Part shown: positions 11,205 to 26,076 of the stretch, in pieces | Layout of the letters: the number at the start of each line of letters is the position of its first letter | Position numbering within the stretch: position 1 is the first letter of the stretch | Source of the DNA: Tubiluchus corallicola | Lineage: Eukaryota > Priapulida > Priapulimorpha > Priapulimorphida > Tubiluchidae | Direction: 5' to 3' | DNA length: 64,000 nt | Assembly: GCA_030141605.1 (NCBI GenBank) | Contig: JAQGDQ010000116.1 | Span: forward strand, 538,603-602,602 | The notes under the pieces: generated by a model | The model's input: the letters and a program-made list of their open reading frames with translations, nothing else | What the model was told of the DNA's origin: nothing | Databases searched by the model: none | Translations under genes and position numbers: made by a program

Positions 11205-14200
11205 ATGGATGACGGACCGATTGCTGCACATTTTCCCAATGGACAGTACAATTCAGGACCAAATGGCAATAATTCTATTAAACAAGGAGATGATCAGTTT
11301 AGTCGACCGCAATATTCCATTCCTGGTATTCTTCATTTTATTCAACACGAATGGAGCAGATTTGAACTGGAAAGATCCCATTGGGAAATAGAACGAGCAG
11401 AACTTCAGGTATAATAGATTGGCCAAAGTATGCATCCTTAGTTTTTTTATCATCACTATTGCAGACGATAAACTGTAATATCTGTAAAACGTACAAGTTA
11501 CTGTTAGTACATAAAATGAGTTCAGTTTCAGATTGATGATATAAGGGGTGATGTAACAGTCACACCATGTTGTCAAGAAACTAAACTGTTTACAAGTTGG
11601 CCTGTACAAGTTTTCATAAGTCTCGAAAACTTGTACACATTGTGCACGAAACACAAAAGTTCTAGTTGGTTTTTTTCTGGAAGTCTAAATTTATAGAGAC
11701 GTGATGACGAATAAACTATGCAGTCATCAAAACAAGCCTAAAATTTAATGAAACTTTGTATATTTCTAGCCGGTATTGTTTTTCATTACAAATTTAATTT
11801 TGGTACTATTTATTTCAGTAATAATTTGCTGATAGATAGTGAACTAATTATTTCATTCAAATTTTGCAAATTTACTTTGGGTTGATGTGTTATAAGTCTA
11901 ACTTAAAACATAAAGTTAGCCATAGCACTATATGAACTCTTTTCTTTCACAGTACTGACATTTTAAAATGGAATCTAATTAAATTAGGCTAAACAATTAT
12001 ACAATGAATTATTAAATTTAATATTTACATATTTACTCATTTTGAAAGGGCTTTTAAGTGCTAACCCTTAGATTTAATTTTCATCAAGGGTCCAGGTTTT
12101 CCAGAAAATTGTAAAATGTGGAAAAAGCATCAATGAATTTTCAGGGCTGTGTCCCATTATGTGATATTAAGCTCACATTATCAATGGAAAACCCCTGCTA
12201 GGAGTACATTTCCTGTCTTTATGTGCACAGTTTGTTTGTCGGATCTTGTACCATTTTAACTTACATTTTTTATGAAAACCTGATTTTTGAATGACTTGAA
12301 ATACAGCCCACAGTTAAATGACTCAACACCAGTGGAAAAGCTTGTGTATATCAATGTACATATTCATCGTATATAGCTTGTATTACTTTTAAATTTCTTT
12401 TCATTCAAAATTGTGCTCCGAGCTTCACCACAAAATATAAATTAAGGGAAAATGTGAAAACACCAATGGATAGTGCCAATGCATGTTTGTATAATAGTGT
12501 AATATGAGCCATTTATGTTTTCTTTCACTGTTCTGAAAAAGAGAACTTTGTAGCAAAGCCATTCTAGGAAAGTCATTAACATGCTGTTTGACAACATTTT
12601 GATGAAAGAGGATGTATCTAGTCATGTAAGTTTTGGCCCTGAAGCTTGAGTCTGCTCCTAAGCAGCCTTGGAGATACCGAAACAGACTGAATAGATTACT
12701 CTGTAGTTGTACCCATTCTTTCACTATAATAACAAATTTTAGCGAGGTTCGTGCCTGTGTGGATAGACGTGCACGCTTTGTATGGGTGTAAAAAATCTAA
12801 ATTTTAAATTTTTTTGTTTTTATTCTTTCAGGCTAGAATAGCATTTTTACAAGGAGAAAGGAAAGCACAAGAAAATTTGAAAAATGATTTGATACGTAGA
12901 ATTAAAATGCTAGAATATGCACTAAAACAAGAAAGGTAAAACTTTGTTTCATTAACTTCACTTTTCAACACAGAGCACATGATTTGTTGGCCAGCTCTAC
13001 AATTCTGTGAAGACAAAATTAAAACAAATTTTGTAAGCAGCTTAAGTATTATAATTCCATCAAAGACCGGAGTTATAAAAATATAATAACAACAGTTAAC
13101 TATAATATTAATGATATAGTTTTTTGCATCTATAAGTTTCATTTGTAATTTTGATCTTGATTAGGCAGATGAGTTTTTTTGACTTAGTATTTATTTTACA
13201 TGTTCTACTAGTGAGAAATATTGGTAATAAGAAAGGTGTTCTGTTCCTTCCATTTTATACTTCAGCATTCTGTATGTGTACAGTGAGTGTATAAGTTCTT
13301 TCACAATTTATTTATTTATTTTGTCTAAATACTGTGGATAACTGTCATCTATAAAGTATGTACGGTTAAAGGTGTATGTTTTTCAGGGCGAAATTTAACA
13401 AATTGAAGTACGGAACAGAGTTAACCGATGGAAAAGTTTCGGATTTTGGTGATTTTGGTACATATTGAATTTATTATAAATTTCAAAATAATGTAGAATC
13501 TGCAATATTACCTTGTCATCATTACAGTATTGTATTTCCTATAATGCCTGGCTTGCAAAATCATAAAAGTACCGTATGTTTAGTATTTTCGTGAATTTAA
13601 AGCATTTGTGCAATTCTGTAGTTTTAAAACTAACAGTACTGTGTGTACAACAATGTTTCTTGTTTTCTCAGCATTGCTTCTTTGGGAGTTAGAATAAGTT
13701 ATCCTTAGTCTATTCTGAATTCATTTAATTTGAGATTTGTGCCTTATGGCTGTTTTAAGTTCAGGAAGTTCTCACATTTACATTCTTGACTTTTATTTTG
13801 TAGATGATGGTATGAAACTAGAGCCTTACTCGTCTCCTAATAGCAATGTGTCTTGGCGACAAGGCAGGACATTGCTTCGACAGTAAGTACCACAAATTGT
13901 CTGAAGAATGTATTTTAAATTGCACTTTTTATGTTTCGTTTGAGGATGATCAGTATTCTTGTTAACATCAAAATTGTAAACCAAAAAAGCAGTTTGTTTT
14001 TAGTAACAGAGATGAGTTTGTAAAAATATAGAATTTTAAGTTAGATGCATTTTAATGGCCAAAATGAAGCCAGAGCTGTATTTACTTGAACAATTTATAA
14101 AAACTATAGACATCGTAGTTATACCATTGCATTATTGTTTGTTAACTGTTGAGGGACATCATTTTTGTACATTGATCTTTTTGCGTTAAAGCTTTTGTTG

Positions 14201-17200
14201 CATACATCTTGTTTTGTGTTTTGTTATTACCATTACAGCGATTTTTACTTTTTTGAAGACATTTTTGTAAAAGATCTTGCTGTACGTAAATGGTCATAGT
14301 TTTCACTTGCTTCTCATTTATTATAGTAATTCATAAGGTAAAGAAGTACTGTACTAAATCTGCTATTTGTTTTCTGAAATTATAATGCCCCTTTAGTTGT
14401 AGGTAAGATTATACAGCCTTTTCAAGTGAGAAGATGCCTTTTAGGAAAGACTGGCTGTTTTTTTAAAGAAATTCAGGTTATTGAAATATCTTTGTTTTAA
14501 AAACTGAAAGCAGGACTCCGACTTTAACTTTATAAAATTTTTGCACAATATTTCTTTAGTATTGCTAATCATCGAAAGCACATATTTTGAAGAACTAAAA
14601 TGAACCGAGGTGCTTAAAATGTATGGTACTGATAAATTTCTCAAAAATCTAAATGTAGATAATTTTTGTCTTAGAACTTCACCTTGTGTCTGCAAAAATA
14701 TAAAAAAAATGAACGAGTTAATCATTTTATACATTATAAAAATTTACTTTATTAAATGTAGTAATGATTAAACTTATTATCATATCCAGATACTTACAAG
14801 AGATTGGCTATACAGACACCGTCATCGAGGTAAGATCAAACAGAGTTCGCCAGCTCCTTGGGATGAATGGTACTGATGGGGAGATAGAAAAAGAGCGTAT
14901 GGGATTGCCAACATTTAATGGAGAACAGCCTGGCAAACGACCAATTGAAATTCAAGGCGGACGCAGGTAATTAAAGAAAACATTAACAGTTACATCAAGT
15001 TTTCACTGTTTAGTTGTAGTGAAATTGTTTAGTTGTAATCTCTGCTTCAAGCTAATTTCGAAAACCATTACTAACTTTTAAAGATTTTAAACATGTTCAA
15101 TCAGAAGTTTTTTGCACAAATATATTTTGCTAAGATTATTACCTTTCTGGCATAGTAATGAAATTTAAATGTTTGTTGGGTAATCTAACTGATCTCATGT
15201 TGTCTTATGCCAGAATTGTCTGGTTCATCCGATAAAATTTAAAGCAAAAATACAGCTTGTTTGTGATTGTCATCCCACGTGCATGTATAAGTGGCAAGAT
15301 GGAAACTTGAGCTTCTTTGTTGCTCGTTAATTATTTGATAAATTATCGTTAACTAACATTAAAAAAGCTTTTGAATAACTTATCTAGTCAAGCAGTGTCG
15401 GACAGTCAACAAAAGTTATTCGTACAAGTACAAGACATACCAGTATTATTTATTATTTATACCATTTATTCATACTTTTATACGGTACAACAAATACTCA
15501 AAAAACAACACATGATATAAATTAGTTCAAGCTGTACTTATAAAGAAAAAAGGTTTGTTAATTTGTTAAAGCAAAGTAAAAAAATAATAAAGAACAATAG
15601 CAACAATTTATGTTATAATTACTGTCTCAACAAGTGGTCAAATATTTTAAAATTTCATGTAGTTGAGACTTCCTAAAGAAATAAATACTTGGCTTCTATA
15701 GTCCGTAAAATTTCCTTAAATAAAGGAAATAAGTGCCAGCTGATTGTCAGAGATCTGTATTAAGCATTCTGTCAGAACTGAAATGCAGTACTTTTGATCT
15801 AAACCATTGACAAGAACAATTAATTCAATATTGGTTAGAGATTGATACTAAGTTGTATCCCATTTATGAGGCGGCAGAATTAAGTCAGTTTCACTCAGTT
15901 TGCATATACGTCCTTTAAAGATCTACATTGTGTGTATATGTGTGTACTATCGCGGAAGGATTTAAAATGAAAAAATGGGAATTTCTTTTAATTTAGTGTG
16001 AGTATGACGTATGCTTAAGAATACTAAGTAATAATGTTCAAACTAATTTTTCGGAAACTTACTAATGAGGACCACTCTCTTGTTCTTTAAGTGAAGTACC
16101 TTTGCATGTGTTTAATTTTATTTCTTGTAGATTGCAAGGTAAAAAACCCACTGGAGCACTAGGAGATGGAAGTTTACTGGAGAATGAGGCAGCTGTTCTT
16201 GATTCATTCAAGTTTCTTCCATCCGATAATGTTGATATGGATGAGGATGATGAAGAGGGGTAATTGATAAATTTCGTTATTCTCATTATGATAAATACAT
16301 GTTTTATTTCCAGATATGCACTCAGATACGTGAAAATATTCTTAATGTATTTACAGTGACGATGGTGATGACCTTGATGATGCCATAGAGAAAAATGTCG
16401 ATAAACTAGATGTAAGGCCAGGAAAACCTCGAGTAAGTATTTACATACCTAATTTTTTGTAGTTTGTATTTCCTTATTTGTTTTTTTTTGCGTTAAACCT
16501 TATGATATTCCATAAAATTAATGCGTGTTTGAAATGCTTGCAAATTTTGCAAGTAAGATCTGATACCTTAATTTCTAAAAGTGTAACTTACGTTATGGTA
16601 AATATGACAGATATTACTATGACTGAGTAGGTAACCAGCATGTGTGTTCATGAACAAGAAATGAAAGGCACAGCTTGCTGTTCTAGTGTCTTATTACTCA
16701 GCAATAATTTTTGTTCATTGAGCAATGGTTTGGTGATTAAATGTCAAAAATGAAAAGTCGGTATTTATAGATGCAAACGATGAAGGCAAATTGTCCACGT
16801 GTTTTGTTTGCACTTGCACAGTTTAATCTCGCATTCTGAATAATGATATTAGCAAAATAATAACATAGGATAGGGATCGCGAACCACGAGAACCAAAGCC
16901 TCGAAACTGAATCTAAAAATCTGAGCTTTGATTCAATTCAATTCACTGAAGTTTTATATTACTTTAGATCCTACCTGATTCCACAGAGTATTATTTAAAA
17001 ATTGATTTTGCTTTGCCTGCAGAGGCAGCTGGGTAGCATTCTATTGCAAAAGCAATTATATACTCTTTTACCTTTGATTTGTGGCAAGATTACTTAAATC
17101 ACTGACCTTTTTGATAATTTTTTATTCTACTTCATTCAATTTGATTGAAAACTGCAAAGATTTGAATAAGATTTGGTTTAAAGAAATGACTAAAAAATTC

Positions 17201-20200
17201 AGATGCAAATTCCATTGAGATTGAGATTTGAAATTTGATTCGGATTCTGAAATTTTGATAAAATGAGTTTCTGTTTAGATCCAAATTCGTTAATTTTAGA
17301 TTAGTGACATCCCTAACATAAGGTGAAAATGTTGGACCAGAAAAAATAATAGTATAGTGTGCAATAAAAGTATAGGTTGCCAATTTAATCTAACAGATAA
17401 AAGTATAATGTGTATTGGTATTATAGAGTTGCAGTTAATGTTAAATGCTACTAGTATCAAATTGCATTACACTTTATGTTACTGATCACAGTTTCAGTCA
17501 AAGAGAAATTTTAAATAGAATGTGTTATAATAATTATTTATTAGAAGCAAGCCCATTGTATTTGTAACTACTGAATCCACACAATGAATGTGATTTTTCA
17601 ACAAGCAAAAAAGCAGACTTAAGCGGTAGTGTTTGAGTATCTCTACATGTTTTCGATGTAATAAAATTTCTCGATCCAGTTATCTGATACCTGGGTGCAT
17701 ACTTTGCCCATTGTTTTCACATAAAATATTGTTGATGCTGACCAAACTGCCCATCTGATAAACATGCAGCTACAAATAGTAACAGCTGACTAGAAAGGGT
17801 GAAAGCATCTGTGAAAGCTGTAAATAAACATAACTGTACCCTTGGGAAAACAGCGATCTCATATAAATTGCTTTTATACTTTAAATTTAAAAATGTACTT
17901 TCTTTATGTGCAAAATTGGAAAACATGTAGAGTCCAATTAATGTTTTAAATAACCCGGAAAAATAAGCACATAGACCCAGTCAAGTCCGCATGGGCCTCC
18001 ATTTTTTTCTTAAAAAATATCCTAATAATTATGGTTATTTGGAACGTATGAGTAGCTACTTTGCCACTGTACTGCTTACTGTCTTGTCTAACTTTTGATG
18101 CCTGCGTGTATAGGTGCACATAGACCATGATGCGTATATGGACAATGACACTGGCAGTGACGAGGATACAGAAGAAGCTTTAGCAGAGTTTGACTTTCTT
18201 GGACCAGACGGGCCTGAAAATGATATTGAGGGTATTTGCATTTTTGTTGCAATCTAATAATTGTGGCAGTAGACTTGGAAGTGGTTCCAGCGTTTTCTAT
18301 GAGTAATTCTGTAGCAGTTGTCATCTACGTTATGCTGTGTGCATTATGTTAATGGAAATGATATTCGTGTTTTTTAAATTGCCATTTGTTCAACTTTATT
18401 ATAAAACTTATTTTTACTTTTACTAAATGTGTCATAAAGAGTTTTTTAAAGACTTTAAATTATATGGAAAATCTTGAGATGTTGGCTATTTTTCTAGGGA
18501 GACAACCTGATGGTCTTAATGAGGACTGGAGGTATGATGAGCAACGGATAAGCAAACTAAAGGAACAGTATAAAAAAGAAAGAAAGGGAAAGAAAAATTT
18601 GCAGAGTGAGTAATTTCAAATTTCTTCTGTGTTTAATAGACAGTTTATTTGCTGATCAACAAATACATGCATAATAAAATATCACGTAGATATCCATATA
18701 ATTTTTTTTATAAATTAGCACATTTGCCATATGCTGTGCCTGCCAAGGCACATGCTGTTATATGCTGTCATATGTTATAGGCACATTTGTCACATGCTGT
18801 TATTTTGCATATTTTTGCTTCTTAAGGCATTGCTGTTTGTTTTATTTACATTGGAATTTTGCAATGTAATATGTTTGTTGTGATATGATTTCCTACTTAA
18901 TAATTTAATTTAGGAATTTTCTGTGAGTGCATGGAGTTTTATTGTGGGCTGTGTAGCTTACATTTTTTTTATTAGACGATGCCTAGTGTTTTTTCTGCAT
19001 GACTTACTAGCAGCAAGTTGCCAGCTTGTATGTAGCAGCTTGTGGTTTGTTAGTCTAAGGAGAGATGAATTAAAAGCAATAATAATGCATGTTATTAATT
19101 AGAAGTATTACTCGAATTAAAAAGACACTTGTGTGTAATTCATAGCTTTTTAGCTATTTAGCACTCGTAAAGTTAAATTTTCAGTTTCTTAATTATATCT
19201 GCTTTTATGCCTGAAAGGTTATGATTAATTCTTTGTTGGGATTATGGGATATCTCTCTTTCATCTACCTTGCATGTATTGCTATAAGGTTACTATTCTGT
19301 GGCATGCTTGCATGTTGCAGGGCCAAAACGTTCAACGCTACAGGCAATGCTTGCTAACCTAGGCAGCGATTCTGATGCGCAACGCAATAGTGGGATGAGC
19401 TCCATCAGCCCTCCCACCTTGATTGATGCTGATGAAGCAGGTACGTCAGGTGACCCACCTGCATGTAGAAAAAACTACGTTTTCACTCGCCTTGTTTTGT
19501 AGTTGCTGGTTATTTTCTTTGGTTAGCAGGGGTTGTTTTAAAGCAGGTGGTTGATAAAATTTAGCTTTATTTTTTAAACTGTTAACTTTTTTTGTTTTGT
19601 GCAGTGTTTAAATGTAGCACTATGTGTTAAATGATTACTGCTTTCATTTGCAAGTCATAATTAGTCTAATTACATTTTTATCCCGTATTTTCCTCCTAAT
19701 GGTACTCTTAGATGTGCTGTATATGTTTCGCAAATACTGTTGCATATACCTTAGCAAATTTCTTGCGTCATATGTATAGCTACATGTTTATACGTACTTG
19801 AACTATACTGTATTATTAGATTCGCTTATAGCAATGGCTAGTACAATAATTAGTGATGACACTGATATACTACTTTTCATTGATTACAATCAATGTTTGA
19901 GGTAATATATCAGTGTAGAAAGCATGGTGTTTAAAAAATGGTTCTTTAAGTTGTAACTCTTTATTTTGAGGTCATTGCCCTCTCTTAAGTTTGGTTTTGA
20001 TCACAGATTTTTTCTTTGAAATACACTATGAACATATGTTTATGTTGTCATTTTTGGTGCTGAGTTTTTCAGCAATTAAAAAGTAAAATGGTCAGATAAA
20101 AAATAGTTTCATAGTTCAACAAATTAATTGCTTATAGTGAAACCAACTTAAACACAAAGTTGACATTGATTCTGTATAACAAATCATTTGGGAATAGGCT

Positions 20201-23200
20201 GTTTAAATGTTACTGCTTACGTTATGTTACAGATGTTACTGCTTACTGTATCATCTGCAGAGTTTTTGTTATTCAGTTTTTGGTATTGATGCTTTCTGAA
20301 GTAATTCCCCCTTTTTATATTGCAGCTATACAAGGAAATCCTGCCTTGTCATTTCCGCAAGTTACGAGAAGACCTCTGGTGACAGGGTTAGGGCCAGAAG
20401 ATGAAACTTTTGAAGCAGCCCTTGGACTAGGTGAACTTGCTGGTATAACTGTTTCAAATGAGTCAGATGCTGTCACATATGACATTGATGATGTAAGTAA
20501 TCATATATCAGTGTTTGTTACTATACTAAATGCATGAAATATTTTTACATACCTCTAGGTTTCTTCTCCTCATTTTCATCCTTTGGGGAAACAAAAATTC
20601 TTATTTGTTTGATACTGTTTCAGTTTTTCTAGGTTTCTATTAAGTATTACATCTTATTCATCTAATTTTACTTACAATGTACTTGTTCTGTATTAATTGT
20701 GCAAGCAACTTAGACCATTATTGTTTGTGGCTTTGGTTACTGTTTGTTGATTAAAGAATATTATGCAAGGAGTTTTGAACTAACGAGCTGCAAATTAGAT
20801 AGGTCTCAGTGATTACACTACAAATAAAATCACTGTTGGCCAAAATTGGTTAAGTGAGTCCTTAATTACACATACAACAGCATATGTAAAAATCATTTCT
20901 TTTGTAAGTACAGCCATTAGCTAACACTGTAGTTACATTTTTTCACGTTGAACACTGCTGAGTGACTCCAGTTATTCTTTTTTGTTTGGTAGAGTAATTT
21001 TTTTGCCAAAACTATTTGATAAACAATCAACAAAAGCTACATGATATTATTGCTGTCGTGTTTCAATTCAGCATGATTTCTGTATGTAATGTCTGACTTT
21101 CAAAATGTCCAAGCACACGATAGGCTTTGGTTAGTGTGTTTTATGAAAAAATATTCTTCATTTTGCGACTTTGTGAATACTGTGAGATATTCACTTCATA
21201 TTAATTTTTTGTTCAATTTAGTAGCCCAAATTTAAAATATGTCTCCAAGTACTTTTTGTTGCAGTCATCTTATAATTTATGGAGCACTTCTTTATTGCTA
21301 CAGTGAGATTAATTGAGGGGCTGATTGATTATTTGGTTAATTAAAACAGCAATACCACAGCATGTAATAGTAGACTGTAACATTATTTTTGTTGCATACA
21401 GCAAATACTACACCATGCTAGAATGTAGCATTGTTTAGAACAGTTGCTACTTTAAAAGAATGATAAATCATGTAATTAACATACTTTTATTTAGTTCTTT
21501 ACCAGTTACATTTCAGAACTTCCTTAATAAAAACTGGCTTCATGTTGTAATGTGACATTTTTGTGATATACCTGGCACCATTCAAAATATCACTGCACAT
21601 AAATAACAATGTAATTTTTATTCATCTTAAATGTTTTCATATATATATATATATAAACTGTCACGCTGGTTTTAATAATATCTTTTGCAATTGTATTTGC
21701 AGATTGCGGCTGGCAAGGATACGTTCCGCAAAACTTGGAATGCCAAGTATACATTACGCAGTCATTTTGATGGAGTTCGGGCTCTTGTTTTTCATCCGGT
21801 TGAACCTGTACTTATCACTGCTGCTGAAGATCATACATTAAAACTTTGGAATTTGCAGAAAACTGTTCCTGCGAAAAAGTATTTTTTAATTTTGTTGTCT
21901 CTCACTTTTTAGTTTTAGTTTGCATTAGTTGTTTCTGTATCTGGAATTTCCTTACTTTGATGTTTGTTTTTTCAACCAAAGACTGAGTAAAAATTGATGG
22001 ATCTAAAATAATAAGCAACTTACAACTATCCACTTTTTTGGGATATACAGAAATTAACATTCATGTCAGTTTTGCAAATTCGTCTTTGATGCATTCTATG
22101 TGCATGTAATCATGTAATCAGGATTATAATAGATAAATTCAGAATTATTGCTGTATTACCCTGCTGTCATACAACATTGTTAGTGGCCCAGAGAGATTCA
22201 CTTTCTGGTGCTTTAAGGGTGTCTTGTTGGGACATTAAGATTTCAAACCAAAAATAGTTACATAATTAAAATTGAATATGTTTCAATTGAATTTTTTCTC
22301 ACAAATCCATTAAAAATAAATTGTGCCTGTAAAAGCTGAAAGTGGATATTTGGTAAGGCATTAACCTTCTGTGATTATAAATCATAGAGAAATATGTGTA
22401 GGATTTTTTGTTCTAATTTATTCATGTTTGACATTTAATAGCTGTTTTTTGCAGCATAAATTTCAGAATCTTTTGCGTGCTTTGTTTTATTTTGACAAAT
22501 GTACTGTTTTCGTTATGTTTGATTAATATGCTTAGCTTATCTTGTAAATTTCACAAAGCTTCATTGTTTGTTATCTTGTTTTGTAGGGCTGCCTCGTTGG
22601 ATGTAGAGCCAATCTACACCTTTCGTGGACATTTGTAAGTAATTTGTAATTGTCAAAAATGACAGTTTTTTATGTTTTGGTAAACCGTATGGAAAAATCT
22701 TTCTTGACTAGCAATTTAGAAAATTATGCTGCTGTTAGAATAAACTGTATCTGGACCTACTCAAGTAAATTGAGTAAAATTGGGCAAACCTCTGAGCTAT
22801 TTTCTGGGCTTTCCATATAGTATAACCACTTCTTTTGTTTTTTCTTAAATTTGTAAAATTCCCCCCATTTAGTTTTGATAAGAAAATTTTGATTATATTG
22901 TATTTTGATAATTATTACCATTACTGTCTCGGTTTTCTTGACAGTATTCTTGACAACGTGAGGTTTTGCTTACAAAAACTTATATTGCTTTATAATGTTT
23001 ATATAGGGGCCCTGTACTATCACTTGCAATGAGTGCTACAGGAGAAGAATGCTTTAGTGGTGGTCTAGATTCAACTATACAGTGTTGGAGTATACCTAGT
23101 TCAAATGTTGATCCCTATGATTCTTTCGGTGAGCAGATTTGCTTGAAAGATGCTTGAAAGATGAGCATGTTTAAAACTAATCATGACTTGTGTCAGTTTT

Positions 23201-25628
23201 ATAATGTAACATCGTATTTAAGTTAAGTACTTAACTTTTGTCCAAAATTGTTGTTTGACCTATTCTGATTCGTTATATGTACTCGTACATTATAATTCAA
23301 TATTTTAGAAAATTTTTGCTGGAAAGTTTGTTTAACAAGAATTTGCTTTCTGAAATGACTATAATTCCATCAAGATTCAATATATCTTATGAAACAAACA
23401 CATATAAGGTTTATATAAATCGAATGTGAAAACGCTGCAAAAATTTTTAATAATGCGATGTAAATGTAAGTGGTTTTATTTTTTCGTTTTCCATATAAAC
23501 TCGTGATTTTCTTGTTAAACTTTACAGATCCTGCTGTATTAACAACTACTCTTTATGGACACACCGATGCAGTTTGGGGTTTGTCTATTCATAGTTCACG
23601 GATGCAGCTTCTTTCTAGTTCTGCTGATGGAACTGTGCGGTTGTGGCAGCCGCAGTCGAAAGATCCATTGCTTAAAGTTTACAATCCACCTTCAGGTAAG
23701 TGCCTTGCAATCAATTTCATCAATGGATTATACAGAGTCATTTATACCGCTTTGCTTCTATATCACTTGCCACTCAAGCGTATTCTTCTGTGATTACCTT
23801 TTAAATGTGAAGCTAGAAAATGTCTGTTATGTACCCATGCCAAAAAATTACTGCTGGTCACATGAATGCTGCTTCATAATCTTTTGACTGCTACGCTAAG
23901 GTTCAAGACTTTAATAACTGTATGTAAAATACTTGAATGGAATTTAATCAGCAGCATGTGTTCTGTTGTGCACAGAATCTTTAAAATTATTATGTACATT
24001 TGTTGTTATTGGTACTAGATGGCACTGTCTCACTGTGTTGGTTTTTATGACAGATGATGTACCTAGCTCTGTAGATTTTGTGAGATGCGATCCCAATCAG
24101 ATGGTAGCTGCATATCAGTCATGTACAACATCTATCTTTGATTTAGAAACTGGCAAAACTGTAGTAAATCTTGACACTATAAATAATACTGGTAAGTAAG
24201 ATTATTGTTGATTTTTTTGTAGATATTAGTATGGTGTCTTGGAATGATTTGTTGCTTTTTTGTTAGTGAATTAAGACAACGGTTTAAATTATTGTTAAAT
24301 TGTAAAAATTGTTACTTTTGTAACAAACAGTACCAGGTCTCTAGAATGATAATTACCTTCTTTTTTTGCAAAATGTTAAACATTTGTATATTGCCAATGC
24401 TGCTGCATGCAGTAAATGCCTGTACGTAAATGCAGGTGAATTTATAATGAAAAAAAATTCTATAAAAAAATTATAGGCTACTATAAAAAAGGTGAATTTA
24501 TTTCCCTTGACACTAATTGTCTCATTATCATGGGCTACTTTGAGTATTCTGAGTTTTTATAATATAAAACGGCTTATAGTAAGTTGCAGGCTTAAAAATT
24601 TAGATGTTTGTAGTAGTTTGTATTGTGAATGCTTTTGTTTTTTGAATAATTTTTTACGTTACTTTTACAGATATAATAGTTGCTTGTACCATTAATAAGT
24701 TGATAAGCCACCCAACATTACCTGTGACCATTACTGCATATGACGATAGACATATACGCTTCTTTGATAATAATACTGGTGAGTTTTTGTAATTTAGATG
24801 CTGTTATAAGCATTTGCTCATCTTATAGACCATTGTACATGTTTGTGAACTATTGTAAGCTTGCTGATGAGTAAATATGATCAAAACTCATAGTCACAGT
24901 TGAACCAAGGTAACTGTGTGAAAGTGAACATAGAAGTAATCACAGTTTCCTGTTTGTATGTATTCAGCTGCATTAATACTGTGCTTATTAGGCAAATGTT
25001 TCACCTTACAGTAACTTGTCATTTCATTGCTTATAGTGTAGGAAATCATCATGGAGATAATCCATGCAGTTTTTCATAAGTTTAAAATGCAAATAAGTAT
25101 TTCCATGTTTTTTTTTACACACTGTAATGAAATAAAGAAAATATGATATGTGAATAGTAATTATTGTGGTGAATAATGATAAAAAACCTATCATTTAAAA
25201 AGTTTTAATTGTGTTTCACTATTTTGATTTTTAATTGCAGGAAAAATGATTCATTCCATGGTAGCACACTTGGACTCAGTTACCAGTTTAGCTATAGATC
25301 CGAATGGGCTTTATTTGTTATCTGGCAGTAAGTAATGACCAATTTTAGACTTTCAAAGCAATAAATACGGAAGCTCTTGATTAGTGTTCTAGTTTTGTTA
25401 GTTGTCAGTTATATACAAAATTGCTAAATATTTCAGTTGGTTTTTCCCTTTTCTGCAGGTCACGACTGTTCCATTAGGCTGTGGAATTTAGAAAGCAAAA
25501 CCTGTATACAAGAGATAACTTCGCATCGGAAAAAGTTTGATGAATCAATTTACGACGTGGCTTTTCATCCAACTAAACCTTACATAGCTAGTGCAGGCGC
25601 CGATGCATTGGCTAAAGTTTTCATTTAA
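11205..25628 (+). CDS. STRN: Striatin, STRIPAK/PP2A scaffold subunit (19 coding exons, complete)
   Basis: Exons: 11205-11408, 12832-12935, 13387-13457, 13804-13882, 14790-14966, 16131-16259, 16357-16432, 18114-18231, 18498-18605, 19321-19440, 20326-20492, 21703-21878, 22587-22634, 23007-23128, 23528-23695, 24054-24191, 24671-24778, 25241-25327, 25459-25628. They join in phase to 2370 nt (789 residues plus TAA); human striatins are about 780-800. The caveolin-binding-type motif FIQHEWSRF is at residues 45-53, followed by a long coiled coil in which the dimer and PP2A-A binding region lies. WRQGRTLLRQYLQEIGYTD follows in exons 4-5, then an acidic linker with FDFLGPDG and ISKLKEQYKKERKGKK. LGLGELAGITVSNESD precedes WD40 repeats from about residue 465 to the end, e.g. 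HCS-type GSHDCSIRLWNLESKTC. Striatins hold PP2A and GCKIII/Hippo kinases together in STRIPAK. A single invertebrate striatin is expected, so whether it is nearer STRN or STRN3 is not meaningful here. Confidence 0.97.
18714..18810. repeat. Short ATGCTGT-containing repeat in striatin intron 9
   Basis: Within about 100 bases the words ATGCTGT and GGCACAT/GCACATTTG recur several times with small changes. It looks like a decayed tandem repeat. No function is visible. Confidence 0.5.
19441..19451 (+). promoter_or_regulatory. Two alternative 5' splice sites nine bases apart in striatin exon 10
   Basis: GTACGT at 19441 follows CAG, and a second donor GTGACC at 19450 also follows CAG. The nine-base difference keeps the frame and would add Gly-Thr-Ser to the linker region. 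The first donor is the stronger match, so the main model uses it. Confidence 0.45.
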
Positions 25629-26036
25629 TAACGATCATTTATGTAGTGTAATGCCAGCAAAATACATTAATTGATGTGCTGAAATCTGGTGTTTTATACT
25701 TGTTTAAGTGTGTATATGTGTAACCTGGGCACTATCGACATATTCTTTCTAGCATGTAGCAGTGTGCCACAGAGAAAAAACTAATGTCAGAGAAAATGAA
25801 AGGGTTTGTTAGTATAATCACTTCATTTTCTAGAAGGTTTTTTGCAGTTTGTTTCAGGAAGTAACTTTCTTCAGATGTTAGCCTGGCAAGTGTTTTATTT
25901 GCAAAAAAAACTGAAAATTTGTTTAGACTTTTACCTTTTTTCTCTTGGAAGTTTTTCTTTTGTTCATTCAAAATGTAGATATCACGGCAGTGTTTTTATC
26001 AAAATAACCGCCACTGTGTAGTGACATTCAGATTAA

Positions 26037-26076
26037 AATAAACCCAATTTGATCAACTCTAGCTTTGAGAAATAAA
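26037..26076 (+). terminator. Striatin poly(A) signals (proximal)
   Basis: AATAAA occurs at 26037-26042 and again at 26071-26076, about 410-450 bases after the stop codon. A further AATAAA at 27463-27468, followed by T/G-rich sequence, is a possible distal site. Confidence 0.45.

Noticed and set aside
11253-11654. 133-codon minus-strand frame over striatin exon 1
   Set aside because: It overlaps the exon coding FIQHEWSRF on the opposite strand and has no recognisable content.
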